Shown here: positions 38,055-50,011 of the stretch, piece by piece
Numbering within the stretch: the stretch's first letter is position 1
Layout: every line of letters starts with the position of its first letter
NCBI RefSeq assembly: GCF_000165425.1
Contig: NW_001799344.1
Location: 253,910-317,909 of the forward strand
Length of the DNA stretch: 64,000 nt
Reading direction: 5' to 3'
Source: Paramecium tetraurelia
Lineage: Eukaryota > Ciliophora > Oligohymenophorea > Peniculida > Parameciidae
The notes under the pieces: model-generated
Databases searched by the model: none
The model's input: the letters and a program-made list of their open reading frames with translations, nothing else
Told to the model about the DNA's origin: nothing
Made by a program: the position numbers and the translations under genes

Positions 38055-38586
38055 ATGGATTATAATCAAAATAACTAATATGGATAAGTTTCAGGTCAAT
38101 AAGGATATCCCTATTTTCAACCCAACCAAAACCCTTAATATAATTAACCTTAACCCTAACCTTACCCTCCTTATCAACAGCCAGCACCGTATTTAGACCC
38201 AAATATTCCAGTTGGATAACCAGTCGGTTAACCCTAATATGGAAACTACCCATAACAACCAGTGTAGTAAGGAGTTTTATTAATCTCATCAAAGCTCGTC
38301 TGGGTTTGTGCAGAATGGACCGATTTATACAGCAGCCCCTGTTTTACGAAGTGCAGAGGGAATGAGATTTCCAGTTTAAATTTAATGCCCATATTGCAAT
38401 TAATAAGGAATCACAAGAATTGAGAATAGAGTTGGAGATGGGACTATTTGTGCTTCTATTTTAGTTTTACTCTTTTGCTGGCCCTTGTTTTGGCTTCCTT
38501 GCTGTTTAGAAGATTGTAAGGATAGAGTTCATCTTTGCATTCATTGTCAAAAATGTGTTGGCAAAAAAAAGTATGAGATTTGTTGA
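38055..38586 (+). CDS. LITAF-domain protein 2
   Basis: N-terminus MDYNQNNQYGQVSGQQGYPY is Gln/Pro/Tyr-rich (QNPQYNQPQPQPYPPYQQPA). An intron of about 31 nt near 38264-38294 joins it to SSGFVQNGPIYTAAPVLRSA. The LITAF domain has CPYCNQQGITRIENRVGDG, a membrane loop WPLFWLPCCLEDC and VHLCIHCQKCVGKKKYEIC. The C-terminus is a Cys, as in the neighbours. Proline-rich N-termini of animal LITAF recruit ESCRT and Nedd4 proteins; here PPY occurs once. Confidence 0.85.
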
Positions 38587-38737
38587 GAACTTGATCATTA
38601 TTAATTATTAAAATATAATCTTATTAGTTTTATTATATTCAACAAGGATGGGATCAATATTTAAGGTAAGTTTAGTTGTTATAAATTTGTTAAGAAATCT
38701 TATCATTAAATAATTAATATTGTTTAATTCGAACCTT

Positions 38738-39240
38738 ATGAAGAACAGTTCCGAGATTTGTAACCAGATGACTGTGTACTAAAGCAATAGTGAATTTCAA
38801 AAACCTACCCTGACTAACTTAGCCCAAAGTGCATACATGAGTTCGCCATTATAACCAAATATTCTCTCTCGATCTTAACCAATCACTCCAAACAATGGAG
38901 ATTAGGCTGATTAAATCATAGAAATCGGTTTACCCAAGGTTTTAACAAGAAAAATGACAAAGTATTTGAGTCGATCAATAAATATAGAAATGATTATTTA
39001 ACAACAGCCAATGGACATAAATCATAGTAAGAAATCTTTTGCAATAATTGCCAAAGAATAAATATGACTAGACTTGAAACTGAATACGGATTGGGTGCTA
39101 TCTAAGTTACTTGTTTGTTAATTGTCTTATTTTGGCCATTATGCTGGTTGCCTTGTATCCTAAAATAATGTAAAGACATAATTCATTACTGTCCATTTTG
39201 TAACTAAATAGTTGGAAGAACCCCCTACACATTCTGTTGA
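38738..39240 (+). CDS. LITAF-domain protein 3
   Basis: From MKNSSEICNQMTVYQSNSEF, polar and Ser/Asn-rich, with a 26-nt intron near 38970 leading into NDYLTTANGHKSQQEIFCNN then C. LITAF signature: FCNNC ... INMTRLETEYGLGA, loop FWPLCWLPCILKQC, IHYCPFCNQIVGRTPYTFC. An alternative 5' exon (ATG at 38648 followed by a GT-AG intron) is possible but leads to a stop shortly after. Confidence 0.8.
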
Positions 39241-40229
39241 TTTTTATGGTTATTGTTACTTAATATTATAATACATTCTCATAAATCATATTCTTTCTGG
39301 AGATCAGCTTCAATACAAGAATTAATCGATTATTAAGCTTCGAAATATTCTAATAATGCTGTTTGTTAATGCTAATGTTGAGAATTTAAGTCCTAAATGA
39401 CAGAACTAAAATGAATAAATCCCCATTAAAAATGAAATATCAAGCATTTCTTCGTAGAGAAATGCAACTCTTATTCATAACAACGATTTATATAAATTGA
39501 GGTCAATAATGCATAGATATGATAACCTAAAAAATTATGAAAATTTCAATTATTTTAAAATCAAATATTTTTGGTGAGAATTTCTAGATTGTTATTGGTC
39601 ATATTTGATCATTCTCTATTTAATATGCTCTTTGGAAACATTGTCATTTCATATATTATATTATATATAACATTAATAAAACATTAGAGGATTTCTAAAT
39701 ATAGATTCTAGAAGTTTTAAAATACTTGAAATTCTTGAAGAAAAAAGTAATTTTTAGATCGATGTACACTTATACCAAACTTAAGCAAATTAAAGGACAA
39801 TTTTTAATGATGATGAATTTGTAATTCATTAATAACTCTTTAAGCTTAAGATCCTTATTTTTATCATAAATTATAATATTCAATTAATCAGAAAGATATA
39901 TCAATTAGTATAAAATACAAGCTTCTTCTATCCTTTGAAAAATGGTTGGAAGCTTTATAAGTTCTTTATTAACCTCGGATTTTCAAAGTCTTTGAATATT
40001 ATTAGAAAATTTATCTGACTTTTTTGGTTCTGAACGATATTTAATTTATATTCAGCAAAATATAATATTAAAGTTTGTGTACTTTAATTAAAATTTTGTA
40101 ATTCATTATGAAATTAATTTTAATTAAACAATTTGTATAATGAATAAAAGTAGTCCATAAAATTTTATGGAATTAATTATTTATAAGCTTTATCAGACCA
40201 TAAGGTTTGATCATTAATTACTTGAACTA
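39241..40229. other. gap in the LITAF cluster, possible small gene
   Basis: About 990 bases. Between 39300 and 39580 the plus strand has coding-like exons (GDQLQYKNQSIIKLRN; a 27-nt intron; EQIPIKNEISSISSQRNATL) ending near 39575. No domain or LITAF motif, and no firm start. The rest is AT-rich and unassigned. Confidence 0.3.
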
Positions 40230-40704
40230 ATGGAATAAAATATAGCTTGTTAAGCATATCCAGCCTTTGAAGAAAAGCAAAACAAAGAATTACCACAATA
40301 ATATCAATATCCAAAAGAATAACAAAATGTTCCTGTTGGATTTCCAAATTAATAATACATACCAATCTAATAATAGTAGCCTTATATGAGTATTATTTAA
40401 ATTTAATGTAGATCCTCAATAAGTAGTCCTATAACCCATAGTTATCCAATAAGTGAGAAGAACAAATGCTGAAGGATGTTCATATCCAACAGATATTTTG
40501 TGCCCTTATTGTCAAAAACCAGTTTAGACAATGATTGAATATCAATCAGGGTGCAGCACATGGTTAGCCTGTATGTTGTTGTTTTTGTTTTTCTTGCCTT
40601 TGTTCTTTTTGCCATTTTGTTTTGAAGAATGTTAAGATAAGATTCACAAATGCCCAAATTGTGGAAAAAGAGTTGGAAAGAAAAAATATAAATTATGTTG
40701 TTGA
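40230..40704 (+). CDS. LITAF-domain protein 4
   Basis: Starts MEQNIACQAYPAFEEKQNKE, with a Gln/Pro/Tyr-rich N-terminus. An intron of about 22 nt near 40391-40412 leads to NPQQVVLQPIVIQQVRRTN. LITAF domain: CPYCQKPVQTMIEYQSG, a long hydrophobic loop (MLLFLFFLPLFFLPFCFEEC) and IHKCPNCGKRVGKKKYKLCC. An upstream in-frame ATG exists at 40167; the MEQN start is preferred because paralogues begin with short MD/ME-N motifs. Confidence 0.85.
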
Positions 40705-40753
40705 TTGTAAATACACATTTAATTTTTAATTATTATACAAAAATACCTAACTA

Positions 40754-41230
40754 ATGTAAAGTCATAATTAATAACAACCTGGTGTTTATTAGAGTCCTAA
40801 TTAAGGTTAATACCTCTCACAACAAAACCAGCAAGCTGTTAATAACTACAATTATCCAACCGTCCAAGCTGATTAACAGTATATTCCTCAATAGCAATAG
40901 TATGGGTAGCCTATGAATCATTAAGACTAATAATATGTATATGGAGCACCAGTGGGGATGGCTTAAGGAATGCCAATGAAACTACCAAGGACTGCAGATG
41001 GAGTTAGATTTCCAGTTGATATTGAATGCTAATTTTGTAAAAGAAACACAAGAACAAGAATTGAATATAAATCAGGAGGAAATGTTTATTGTTGCTCATG
41101 TTTGCTATTTTTTACAATTCCAATATTGGTATGCCTGCCTTGTTGTTTGAAATCTTAAAAAGATGTTATACATTATTGTACTTAATGCAATCATCAGGTT
41201 GGTTTCGCTGAAAAGAAGTGTTGTGATTGA
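40754..41230 (+). CDS. LITAF-domain protein 5
   Basis: A single frame starting MQSHNQQQPGVYQSPNQGQY, with a Gln/Pro/Tyr-rich region, then TADGVRFPVDIECQFCKRN then TRTRIEYKSGGN. The loop is LFFTIPILVCLPCCL, and the second ligand set is IHYCTQCNHQVGFAEKKCCD. The segment before the first CxxC is shared with protein 2 (RSAEGMRFPVQIQCPYC), indicating recent tandem duplication. It begins 50 bases after protein 4. Confidence 0.85.
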
Positions 41231-41305
41231 TATCAATTTTATTTAATTTACTAGTAATGGCAAATATCTTCTGTTATAATATATCTTAATTCAATTAATA
41301 AAATT

Positions 41306-42581
41306 ATGAGATTAAGATAAACTTATTAACCAAATTATCTCTAGATCTCCCAATCCGAAAAACCCAAAAGAAACGTGTATTCATATGGAAAGGAACTAAA
41401 TACTCCTGATTCAATTAAACCGCTGAGTCCTTTAATGAATTTGAGACTTTTTCTTTATAAAACTAAACAAAAATTAGAGTTTAAATAGGTGAGCCAATTT
41501 ACCAGGAATGATCCTTTAGTAAAAGAACAACCTTCTTTCCTATTTAATAAATTGTAGATAGAACAGGATAATTAAATAAAATTTCAGGCCTATTTAGATG
41601 GAGATTTGCAAGCTGAAGAGTATTTGACGCTACAAAACTACAAGAGATTATATAATATAACTAAGAATGATAATGGGTCATTTGATAACACAAAAGATGA
41701 GATGCCTTACTATACTTAAAGAGAAAGTGCTTTAAAAAAATTGAAAGAGAGGATTATTCATAGATATCATCTGAATAAAAGAAAAAGAGGTTCTGAAATT
41801 AGTAGCCAAGTTGACACTTCAAAAGGTAATACTCCTGGTATATAATTGGCTAAATAACTCAAAAAAGTTATAATTAGAAAAAATATGAATAAAATTAATG
41901 AAGAAATGACAGCGTATCAAATTTGTATTACTTAGAGAGAATACTTTAAAGAACTTAAAGATGGTTTAGAATGCGGATTTTGCAGTACAGAGACTTTAAG
42001 AGACACTTGAATAAGATAAACCTTTTGAGAGCAGTGTGAAGAAGAAAGTAAACTCTACAAAGCATCTAAAAATAATTACTAGAAGAAATAAAACTGAGAC
42101 GAATGAAGATTATCAGAATAGTAGAATCTAGTTAAATAATGAAATAGTTCATTTGGCTAATTAAACAATTTATGAATCTTAAACTCAAGATAAGCTAAAA
42201 TAATTAAAGTCAAAAACTCTCAAATTTTCTGATGCCAAAATGAATCAAGTATTAATACAAAAATCTTTATAATCATTCTAAGATCAAAGAAGATGTATAA
42301 CCGACAGATCATAACAATCATAAGGTTAGAAAAACAATTCTAAATAAAAATTACATTATCAGGGTGAATAGAAATTGGAAGAGAGGGATGATTCAGCTGA
42401 ATCAAGTCTCTGTTCCTTATTTGAAAAAAAGATCAATAGTTTATATAATTAGAGCATTTTATTAAAGAAAAATATCTCAAATAAGGATAATTTGATTAAA
42501 CGCATCAAACATATGCAAAGTTTCAATTAAATAGTAGGAGAAGCTGTGCAAACAAACAATTAAAAATTATATAAAATTTGA
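41306..42581 (+). CDS. unrecognised basic protein
   Basis: Starts MRLRQTYQPNYLQISQSEKP. The first exon of about 230 codons is charged (QVSQFTRNDPLVKEQPSF, LKKLKERIIHRYHLNKRKR). An intron of about 31 nt near 41990-42020 joins CGFC to NKPFESSVKKK. The C-terminal part is Ser/Lys/Gln-rich and ends GEAVQTNNQKLYKI. Predicted helical; no domain recognised. Confidence 0.6.
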
Positions 42582-42596
42582 TTGTTTAATTTATTA

Positions 42597-43001
42597 TGCA
42601 TCTATTCATATAGTTGAATTAACTTTATTAGATTAAGCAACAAGTTATCCTAATACTTATTCCAATTCCTATTCGTTTAAGTTGCCTATCAATGCTTTCT
42701 TTTCAACTCCATATCCTACAAATTAAATCTATAAATACTGTATCTGATAAGAATATAAGGATCTATAGATTCACATTCCCTCACTACAAATGGGAATTTT
42801 GGATTTGCTTCTTTCCATTGCCAATAATTTTTAGTGACTAGATTTCTATAATTAAATAATACATCAGTACCTTACGCCTTCAGATCTACCACAGTTTTGG
42901 CAAAACACAAATCGTAATTCTTTGACAGAGTTACCTAATTATTTTTACCAAGACATTATTAAATTAATTATATTTATAATAAATAGAAAAATGATTAGTG
43001 A
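42597..43001 (+). CDS. unrecognised protein, start uncertain
   Basis: Coding-like plus-strand sequence reads YPNTYSNSYSFKLPINAFFS. After an intron of about 29 nt near 42742 it continues SHSLTTNGNFGFASFHCQQF then LVTRFLQLNNTSVPYAFRST and ends before TGA at 42999-43001. The first ATG (42597) is in another frame, so a small 5' intron or a different start is needed. No family recognised. Confidence 0.4.
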
Positions 43002-43435
43002 AATCAAAATTGATCTTTCTTATAGATCTATATTCAGTTGTAGGAATTGAAAGTTTAGTTAAAATAATATCCTGAAAAATCTTGTATCTAAGAGATAATA
43101 AGTAAACATGCCTATGGTTTTGAAATTGTTATGCTTTTTCTTAAAGGTGATAAATGAAAAATCAATAATTTTTGAATAAAGTTCTTTGAATATTTGATTA
43201 ATATCATCTTAAAAAAGTAGTGTCTATAGTCTATATTTTATAAAATTGTTAGCTTCATTAAAAATATCATTCATTCTCTATGTCTATTTGTGGTCACATC
43301 CAGGTAGAATAGTAAATGGGAGTGGTCATCTTATTTGAATGCTTAAGGTAATGGAGTTGGAGGGAATAGAATAGTTAGGATTATATATTAAGTATTTATG
43401 TTCTGATTTGAAGATTTAATTTAAATAAATTAATT
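43002..43435. other. intergenic region upstream of ATP synthase alpha
   Basis: About 435 bases, AT-rich; no motif or coding frame I trust. Confidence 0.4.
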
Positions 43436-45182
43436 ATGATACGAGGGTACACATCCGTATTGAGAAAATCACTTTGGTATTTACCATCAATGGGATTCTC
43501 AAAGAAATTGGGTATTGGTGAGGCATCCAGTGTATTAGAAGATAAAATTAAAAATATTTCCCAATTGGTAAAGGATTATAGTGATAAATTAGAATGACAT
43601 CAAAGAATATGGTACAGTTATCTCCATTGGTGATGGTATTGCTAGAGTTTTTGGATTAACATAAGTTTAAGCAGGAGAAATGGTTGAATTCAGTTCAGGA
43701 GTAAGAGGCATGGCCTTGAATTTGGAAACAGATAATGTGGGTATTGTCGTGTTGGGTAATGACAGGTATGTGATTAAAACTCATTTATTCTAGAGAAATC
43801 TAAGAAGGAGATATTGTCAAAAGAACAGGAGCAATTGTCGATGTCCCCATTGGTATGGAAATGTTGGGAAGAGTATTTGATGCTCTTGGTAACCCAATCG
43901 ATGGACATGGTCCAGTCAAAACAAACACAAGAAGAAGAGTTGAATTGAAAGCACCAGGAATTATTCCAAGAAAGAGTGTCCACGAACCAATGTAAACAGG
44001 ATTGAAGGCTGTTGATTGTTTGGTTCCAATTGGAAGAGGACAAAGAGAATTGATTATTGGTGATAGATAAACAGGAAAGACAGCTATTGCTATTGATACA
44101 ATCATCAACTAAAAGCCAAACTTTGACTCTGGTGACAAGAATAAATAATTATATTGCATTTACGTTGCTATTGGTTAAAAGAGATCAACTGTTGCTAACT
44201 TGGTTAAGATTCTTACATAAGCTGGTGCTATGAAATACACAATTGTGGTTGCAGCCACAGCCTCAGAAGCTGCTCCACTTTAATATTTAGCACCATAGTT
44301 CTCGGTTGTGCTATTGGAGAATATTTCAGAGACAATGGAATGCATGCTCTTATTATTTATGACGATCTTTCTAAATAAGCCGTTGCTTATAGATAAATGT
44401 CATTGTTGTTGAGAAGACCTCCAGGCAGAGAAGCCTATCCAGGTGATGTCTTCTATTTGCACTCCAGATTGTTGGAAAGAGCAGCTAAACTCAATGCTGA
44501 AAACGGAAATGGATCATTAACTGCCTTACCAGTTATTGAAACTTAAGCTGGTGATGTCTCAGCCTATATTCCAACCAACGTTATTTCTATTACAGATGGA
44601 TAAATTTTCTTGGAAACAGAATTGTTCTTCAAGGTATTTCTTATATTCTATAATTATTTTAGGGTATTAGACCAGCTATCAATGTCGGTTTGTCTGTGTC
44701 AAGAGTCGGATCTGCTGCTTAAATCAAAGCCATGAAGACAGTCGCTGGTAGACTTAAGTTAGAATTGGCTTAATACAGAGAAGTCGCTGCATTTGCCCAA
44801 TTTGGTTCAGATTTAGATGCTGCCACTTAATAATTATTAAACAGAGGTGCATAATTAACAGAATTACTTAAATAAAAACAATACGTATGTTATTATGAAA
44901 TTCATATTTTAGGTCCCAATGTGTGCTGAAGAATAAGTTTGCGTCATTTATGCTGGTGTCAGAGGATTTTTGGATAAAGTATAAACTTCAGAAATAGCCA
45001 AATTCGAAGAGAAATTCCTTACTCACCTTAGAACCAACTATCCAGCCATGTTGGAAAGAATTAGAAGGTATTTAATATAATAATTCTTTAGTACTGGTGA
45101 ATTGAGCAAATAAGATGATGCTGAATTGAAAAGTATCTTAGAAGTCTTCATCCCAGAAGCTGGTCTTGCTATGAAATAATGA
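43436..45182 (+). CDS. ATP1: mitochondrial ATP synthase F1 subunit alpha
   Basis: A basic mitochondrial presequence ([20 protein letters not shown]) leads into [33 protein letters not shown] and the P-loop [15 protein letters not shown]. Then come [39 protein letters not shown] and ERAAKLN. The C-terminal domain ends [12 protein letters not shown] before TGA. Introns of about 25-28 nt lie near 43572, 43768, 44636, 44887 and 45068. Near 44298-44303 the frame breaks: LQYLAPYSG is recovered only if two bases (G44298 and C44303) are ignored. Subunit alpha forms the non-catalytic nucleotide sites of F1. Confidence 0.95.
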
Positions 45183-45888
45183 TCAATTACAAATAATAAT
45201 ACAATATATAAAATAATAATAATTGATAAGTAGTATTTTCATAAGATATTAAATTTAACTTAAAATTATTTCTTAGAGAAGGAAGGTCCAAAATTTGGAA
45301 CCTTTGAAATTCAATGAGAATTTTAAATTTTAAAAGTTTTGGTGAATATAATAGCTCAGACATTAATAATAAGCCTTTGCATATTAATAAGTTGGATTAA
45401 TAATGAAATATTTTAATTACAAGCAGTATTTGCTAATATTTTTGCTATAAATTTTTTAATTAAATAACAATTCTTTTTATAGAATGAGATAGAATATTTT
45501 GAGATTATCATGAATCTCTTATTTTATGATAAGAATACACATAATTTGATTCAATTTGAATATTTTTGGTTATTAGATCTATGATGATCATAAACTTGGT
45601 GTAATAATCTTACCTAAATGTTCATAAATTAACTTTCTATATTTTAGAATATTGGAATGTCTTTAGAATAAGTATATGAGAATCTAAATTGCTTGAATTG
45701 ATGAGTCATCTGCATTGAATCGATTTCCTAGTAGCTGTTATTTTTGAATGGGTTTTTATAAAAAATATAATTTTCTAGAAAATTTATATGATAGTGCGCA
45801 ATAACAAGATATTGGGGAGAGATAATTGGTGTATAAAAATTTCATACAAAAGGTAATGGATACACGTCTCCATGAATTAAATAAATAA
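45183..45888. other. intergenic region
   Basis: About 700 bases between ATP synthase alpha and PPDK. No coding frame or motif recognised. Confidence 0.4.
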
Positions 45889-48599
45889 ATGAGCAAATAT
45901 ATTTATACATTTGGTGATGGCAAAGCTGAAGGCAGTGCAGCGATGAAGAATCTTTTGGGAGGCAAAGGATCTGGATTGGCCGAAATGAACTTGATTGGCA
46001 TTCCAGTACCCCCAGGCTTCACAATTACAACAGATGCTTGCAACTTGTACACTAAGAATGGTGCTGAATCCACTTTCGCTCTCATCAAGGCTGATGTTGA
46101 GAAAGCACTTCATTAAGTAGAAGAATTGACTAAGATGGAATTTGGCTCAGCTGAAAACCCCTTACTCGTTTCTGTTAGATCTGGAGCTAGAGTTTCAATG
46201 CCCGGTATGATGGACACAATTCTTAATCTTGGATTAAATGATATCTCAGTAGAGGGATTGAGCAAGAGAACAAACAACCCAAGATTTGCATGGGATTCTT
46301 ACAGAAGATTCATTCAAATGTTCAGTGACATCGTGTTGGACATGAAGCCAACCACCAAGGAAGACATCGATCCATTTGAAGAAATCATCGAAAGTGTCAA
46401 ACATGCTAAGGGAGTCAAATAAAGATACCGAACTTGAAGTTGACGATCTTAAGACTCTCGTTGAAAAGTATAAGGTTGCTGTCAAAGCAAAAACAGGAAA
46501 AGATTTCCCATAAGAACCATAATAATAATTATGGAGAGCTATTTAAGCTGTGTTTGATAGTTGGAACAATGATAGAGCTAAATACTACAGAATTCTTAAC
46601 AAGATCCCTGAAGATTGGGGAACTGCAGTCAATGTCTAAGCTATGGTTTTCGGTAACATGGGAAACACATCAGCCACTGGAGTCGGATTCACTAGAGATG
46701 CATCAACAGGAGAAAATATTTTCAATGGAGAATATTTGATCAATGCCTAAGGAGAAGATGTCGTTGCAGGTATCAGAACACCATAATAAATCACTTTGAT
46801 TGGATCAAAAAGATGGGCTGAATTATAAGGAGTTCCTGAAGATGTCAGAAAAAATCAATTCCCATCATTGGAAGAATCATTACCAGAAACATACTAAGAA
46901 TTGAAGAATGTCTAAGAAAAATTAGAATAACACTTCAAAGATATGTAAGATATTGAATTCACTATTCAAAATGGAAAATTATGGTTATTATAATGCAGAA
47001 ATGGTAAAAGAACTGGTGCTGCCATGGTTTAAATTGCTTGTGATTTATTAAGAGAAGGAAAAATTGATGAAAAGACAGCTCTTAAGAGAATTGAGCCAAA
47101 TAAATTAGATGAATTATTGCATCCAATTTTCACACCAGAAGCTTTGAAGACAGCCAAATTTGTTGCCAAGGGATTACCAGCATCTACCAGGAGCAGCTTC
47201 AGGATAAATTGTTTTCTTCGCTGATGAAGCCAAGAAATTTGCTCAAAGTATTTTAGTAAGAATTGAAACATCTCCAGAAGATTTGGAAGGTATGAACATT
47301 GCCAGAGGTATTTTGACAGCCAGAGGAGGTATGACATCTCATGCTGCTGTCGTTGCAAGAGGTATGGGTAAATGCTGTGTTTGTGGTGCTGGATCTTTGA
47401 ACATTAATTACAAATAAAGAACACTTGAAGTTAACGGAAAGGTTTATGCTGAAGGTGATTGGATTTCATTGAATGGATCAACAGGAGATGTCTTTGAAGG
47501 AAAATTAAAAACATAAGAAGCATAACTCAGTGGAGATTTTGGTTTGATTATGGATTGGGCTGAGAAATACACTAGAATGTATGTTAGAACCAATGCAGAC
47601 ACACCAAAGGATGCTTAAATTGCTAGAAAATTCGGTGCCAAGGGTATTGGATTGACAAGAACTGAACATATGTTCTTTGAAGGAGAAAGAATCAAAGCTA
47701 TGAGAGAAATGATTCTAGCATCAGATTTGGCAGGCAGATAAACTGCATTGGCTAAATTATTGCCATTCCAAAGAAGTGACTTTGAAGGTATTTTTGAGGC
47801 TATGAATGGATATGGAGTAACAATTAGATTGTTGGACCCACCCCTCCATGAATTCGTTCCACATGAAACTGCTTAATAATAGGAATTGGCTTAAGATATG
47901 GGATTGACTTTAGATTAAGTTAAATAAAAGGTCCATGAATTAGCAGAATTCAACCCAATGTTGGGACATAGAGGTTGCAGATTAGGAATTACATATCCAG
48001 AAATCACAGAAATGTAAACCAGAGCCATCATTGAAGCAGCTCTTAACATCAAAGCCAAGGGTATGGATGTTAAACCAGAAATTATGGTTCCATTAGTTGG
48101 TAATGTTAATGAATTAGAGCACTAATTGAAAGTTGTTAAAAAGACAGCTGAAACAGTATTCTAAGAGAGAAAGGACACAATTCATTATTTAGTCGGAACT
48201 ATGATTGAAGTACCAAGAGCTTGCTTAGTTGCTGATTAAATTGGTCAAATTGCTGAATTCTTTTCATTTGGTACAAACGATTTGACTTAGATGACACTCG
48301 GATTCTCAAGAGATGATGCTGGTAAATTCTTACCATATTACATTAACAATGGAATCTTGAAAGTCGATCCATTCTAAGTTTTGGATAGACAAGGAGTAGG
48401 AAAGATGGTTGAATTAGCAGTCAAGAATGGAAAATCAACAAATCCAAATTTGAAAGTTGGTATTTGCGGTGAACACGGAGGAGAACCATCATCAGTTGAA
48501 TTCTTCCACATTGTTGGATTAGACTATGTCAGTTGCTCACCATTCAGAGTTCCAATTGCAAGAGTTGCAGCAGCCATTGCCAATTTAACCCATCCCTGA
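45889..48599 (+). CDS. PPDK: pyruvate phosphate dikinase
   Basis: Starts [20 protein letters not shown] then [17 protein letters not shown], the ATP-grasp domain. [20 protein letters not shown] and GEYLINAQGEDVVAG follow. The phosphohistidine domain has [18 protein letters not shown] (swivelling His near residue 483), and the C-terminal PEP/pyruvate barrel has [12 protein letters not shown] and [11 protein letters not shown]. The length of about 900 residues is full. No intron, and no N-terminal extension, so cytosolic or glycosomal-like rather than plastid. It interconverts pyruvate, ATP and phosphate with PEP, AMP and pyrophosphate. Two single-T insertions (46420 and 47185) break the frame at [12 protein letters not shown] and LPAS/PGAASGQ. 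Confidence 0.95.
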
Positions 48600-49375
48600 G
48601 TATTTCATTAAAAAAATATATAAATTTTATATTATTTTAAAATTTCTGCTGTCGAAATTATACGACACAATAAATAGAATTAAAAGTTAAAAATCACTCT
48701 GAGGAATTGTGATTGTAAATAGTGAAGGAGTAGATTATCACTATTACTACTTACCTTAAGAAGAAAAAAATTAGGGTAACTTCCATTATCCTCTATTTTG
48801 ATACTAATGATCAAGTCTATTCCTATTTTTTGCTTATAAATCAAGATCTTTGGTTAGAGATTTAAATTCCACAAATAATTTGGCATTAGTAAATCTAAAT
48901 AAAATGCAATTCTAATAGCTTCACATAAAGATCATTTATTAATTATTATTCAAGAGCTTAAAAATAAGAAGATCTTGATTAATAAGATATGCAAGCATAA
49001 TCTTTACATTACAAATATAAATATACGTAGATCAAAATAACTGAATATTAAAATGATAATGTTTTCCGTTTATTTAATATATAACATTAATAGATTATGT
49101 TTAAAAATTTACTCAAATCAGGTAATCATCACATAAACTTATTATAGAATTAAATAAGAATGAATATTCTCAAATAAAAAATTATTTAATCATTAGACTA
49201 AATCTGAAAGGGTTTTTAAATTTATCTTCATTCTTTTTGAAAAATTAATTTTTTAAGATTTATTGAAAATCTTATTGGAATTGTTTGGTACATCAAAAGA
49301 AGAGTTGAATAAAAAAAAATATATAATCACCTATCAATCGACCTTCGAAACGATTTAACTATCCATAATCTAACA
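48600..49375. other. intergenic region
   Basis: About 775 bases downstream of PPDK. AT-rich, no convincing coding frame; nothing recognised. Confidence 0.4.
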
Positions 49376-49968
49376 ATGCAAGTAAATTATTCCAAATCCT
49401 CAAACAGACTCCTTCAATTTAATAATCAGCATTTAAATCCTCTAAGAAAAACAATAAAAGCACAGGATTAAATGAAAGCCTTTACCGAAAAGTATCTAAA
49501 TTCATTAATATAGAAATATTGCATATCGATATTAAAGAACCTAGGACTTATCTTAGACAAGTCATTTCTCCTTATTGAGATTTTCGATCATAAGTCTCAT
49601 TTGATATTGCACCTTAAACATGTGTGGCAGCTCCTCGAAAAATTAGTCAGTCTTAATAACTGATTCAACAAAAGAATTCTGTTCGAAGATCCAATAGTTT
49701 CAAAGATCTTTTCAAAGCTAAATTACATTTGGTCGATACATTAATAATTGAATACTCAAAATCTTATAAATCAATTTTATTTGATAAATTCAAAAGTGAT
49801 CCTTTCTTTTATTAAGAACAAATAAAATCATAGACCGGTTCTAATCAATCAAATTTATCATATTAATATCGCAATAATAAATCATTTAAATGTGTTTTGA
49901 TCTAAAATTTAAGAAATTTGTTAACATCTAAATAGATAGAATAACTATTTTAAATATCATTATATTGA
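49376..49968 (+). CDS. unrecognised polar protein
   Basis: Starts MQVNYSKSSNRLLQFNNQHL. At least two introns are inferred (about 22 nt near 49496 and about 37 nt near 49595). The downstream part reads PRKISQSQQLIQQKNSVRRS then NSFKDLFKAKLHLVDTLIIE and ends KQIEQLFQISLY before TGA. Rich in Ser, Gln and Lys; no domain. It ends 43 bases before the kinase gene. Confidence 0.45.
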
Positions 49969-50011
49969 ATTAGGCTAATTTAAAACAATATTATTTCTTT
50001 TGTATCTCTAA

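Noticed and set aside
38140-38175. Interstitial telomeric repeats (ccttaaccctaacctt)
   Set aside because: It encodes the Gln/Pro repeat QPQPQP of LITAF protein 2 and is in frame; coincidental similarity.
43774-44108. Two minus-strand open frames of about 90-100 codons
   Set aside because: Antisense shadows of the conserved ATP synthase alpha exon.
46414-46424. Euplotes-type AAA-TAA +1 programmed frameshift in PPDK
   Set aside because: The local sequence matches, but TAA is a sense codon here and a second break (T47185) lacks the motif, so it is not supported as a mechanism.
47029-47358. Minus-strand 109-codon frame
   Set aside because: Antisense of the PPDK linker and phosphohistidine domain.
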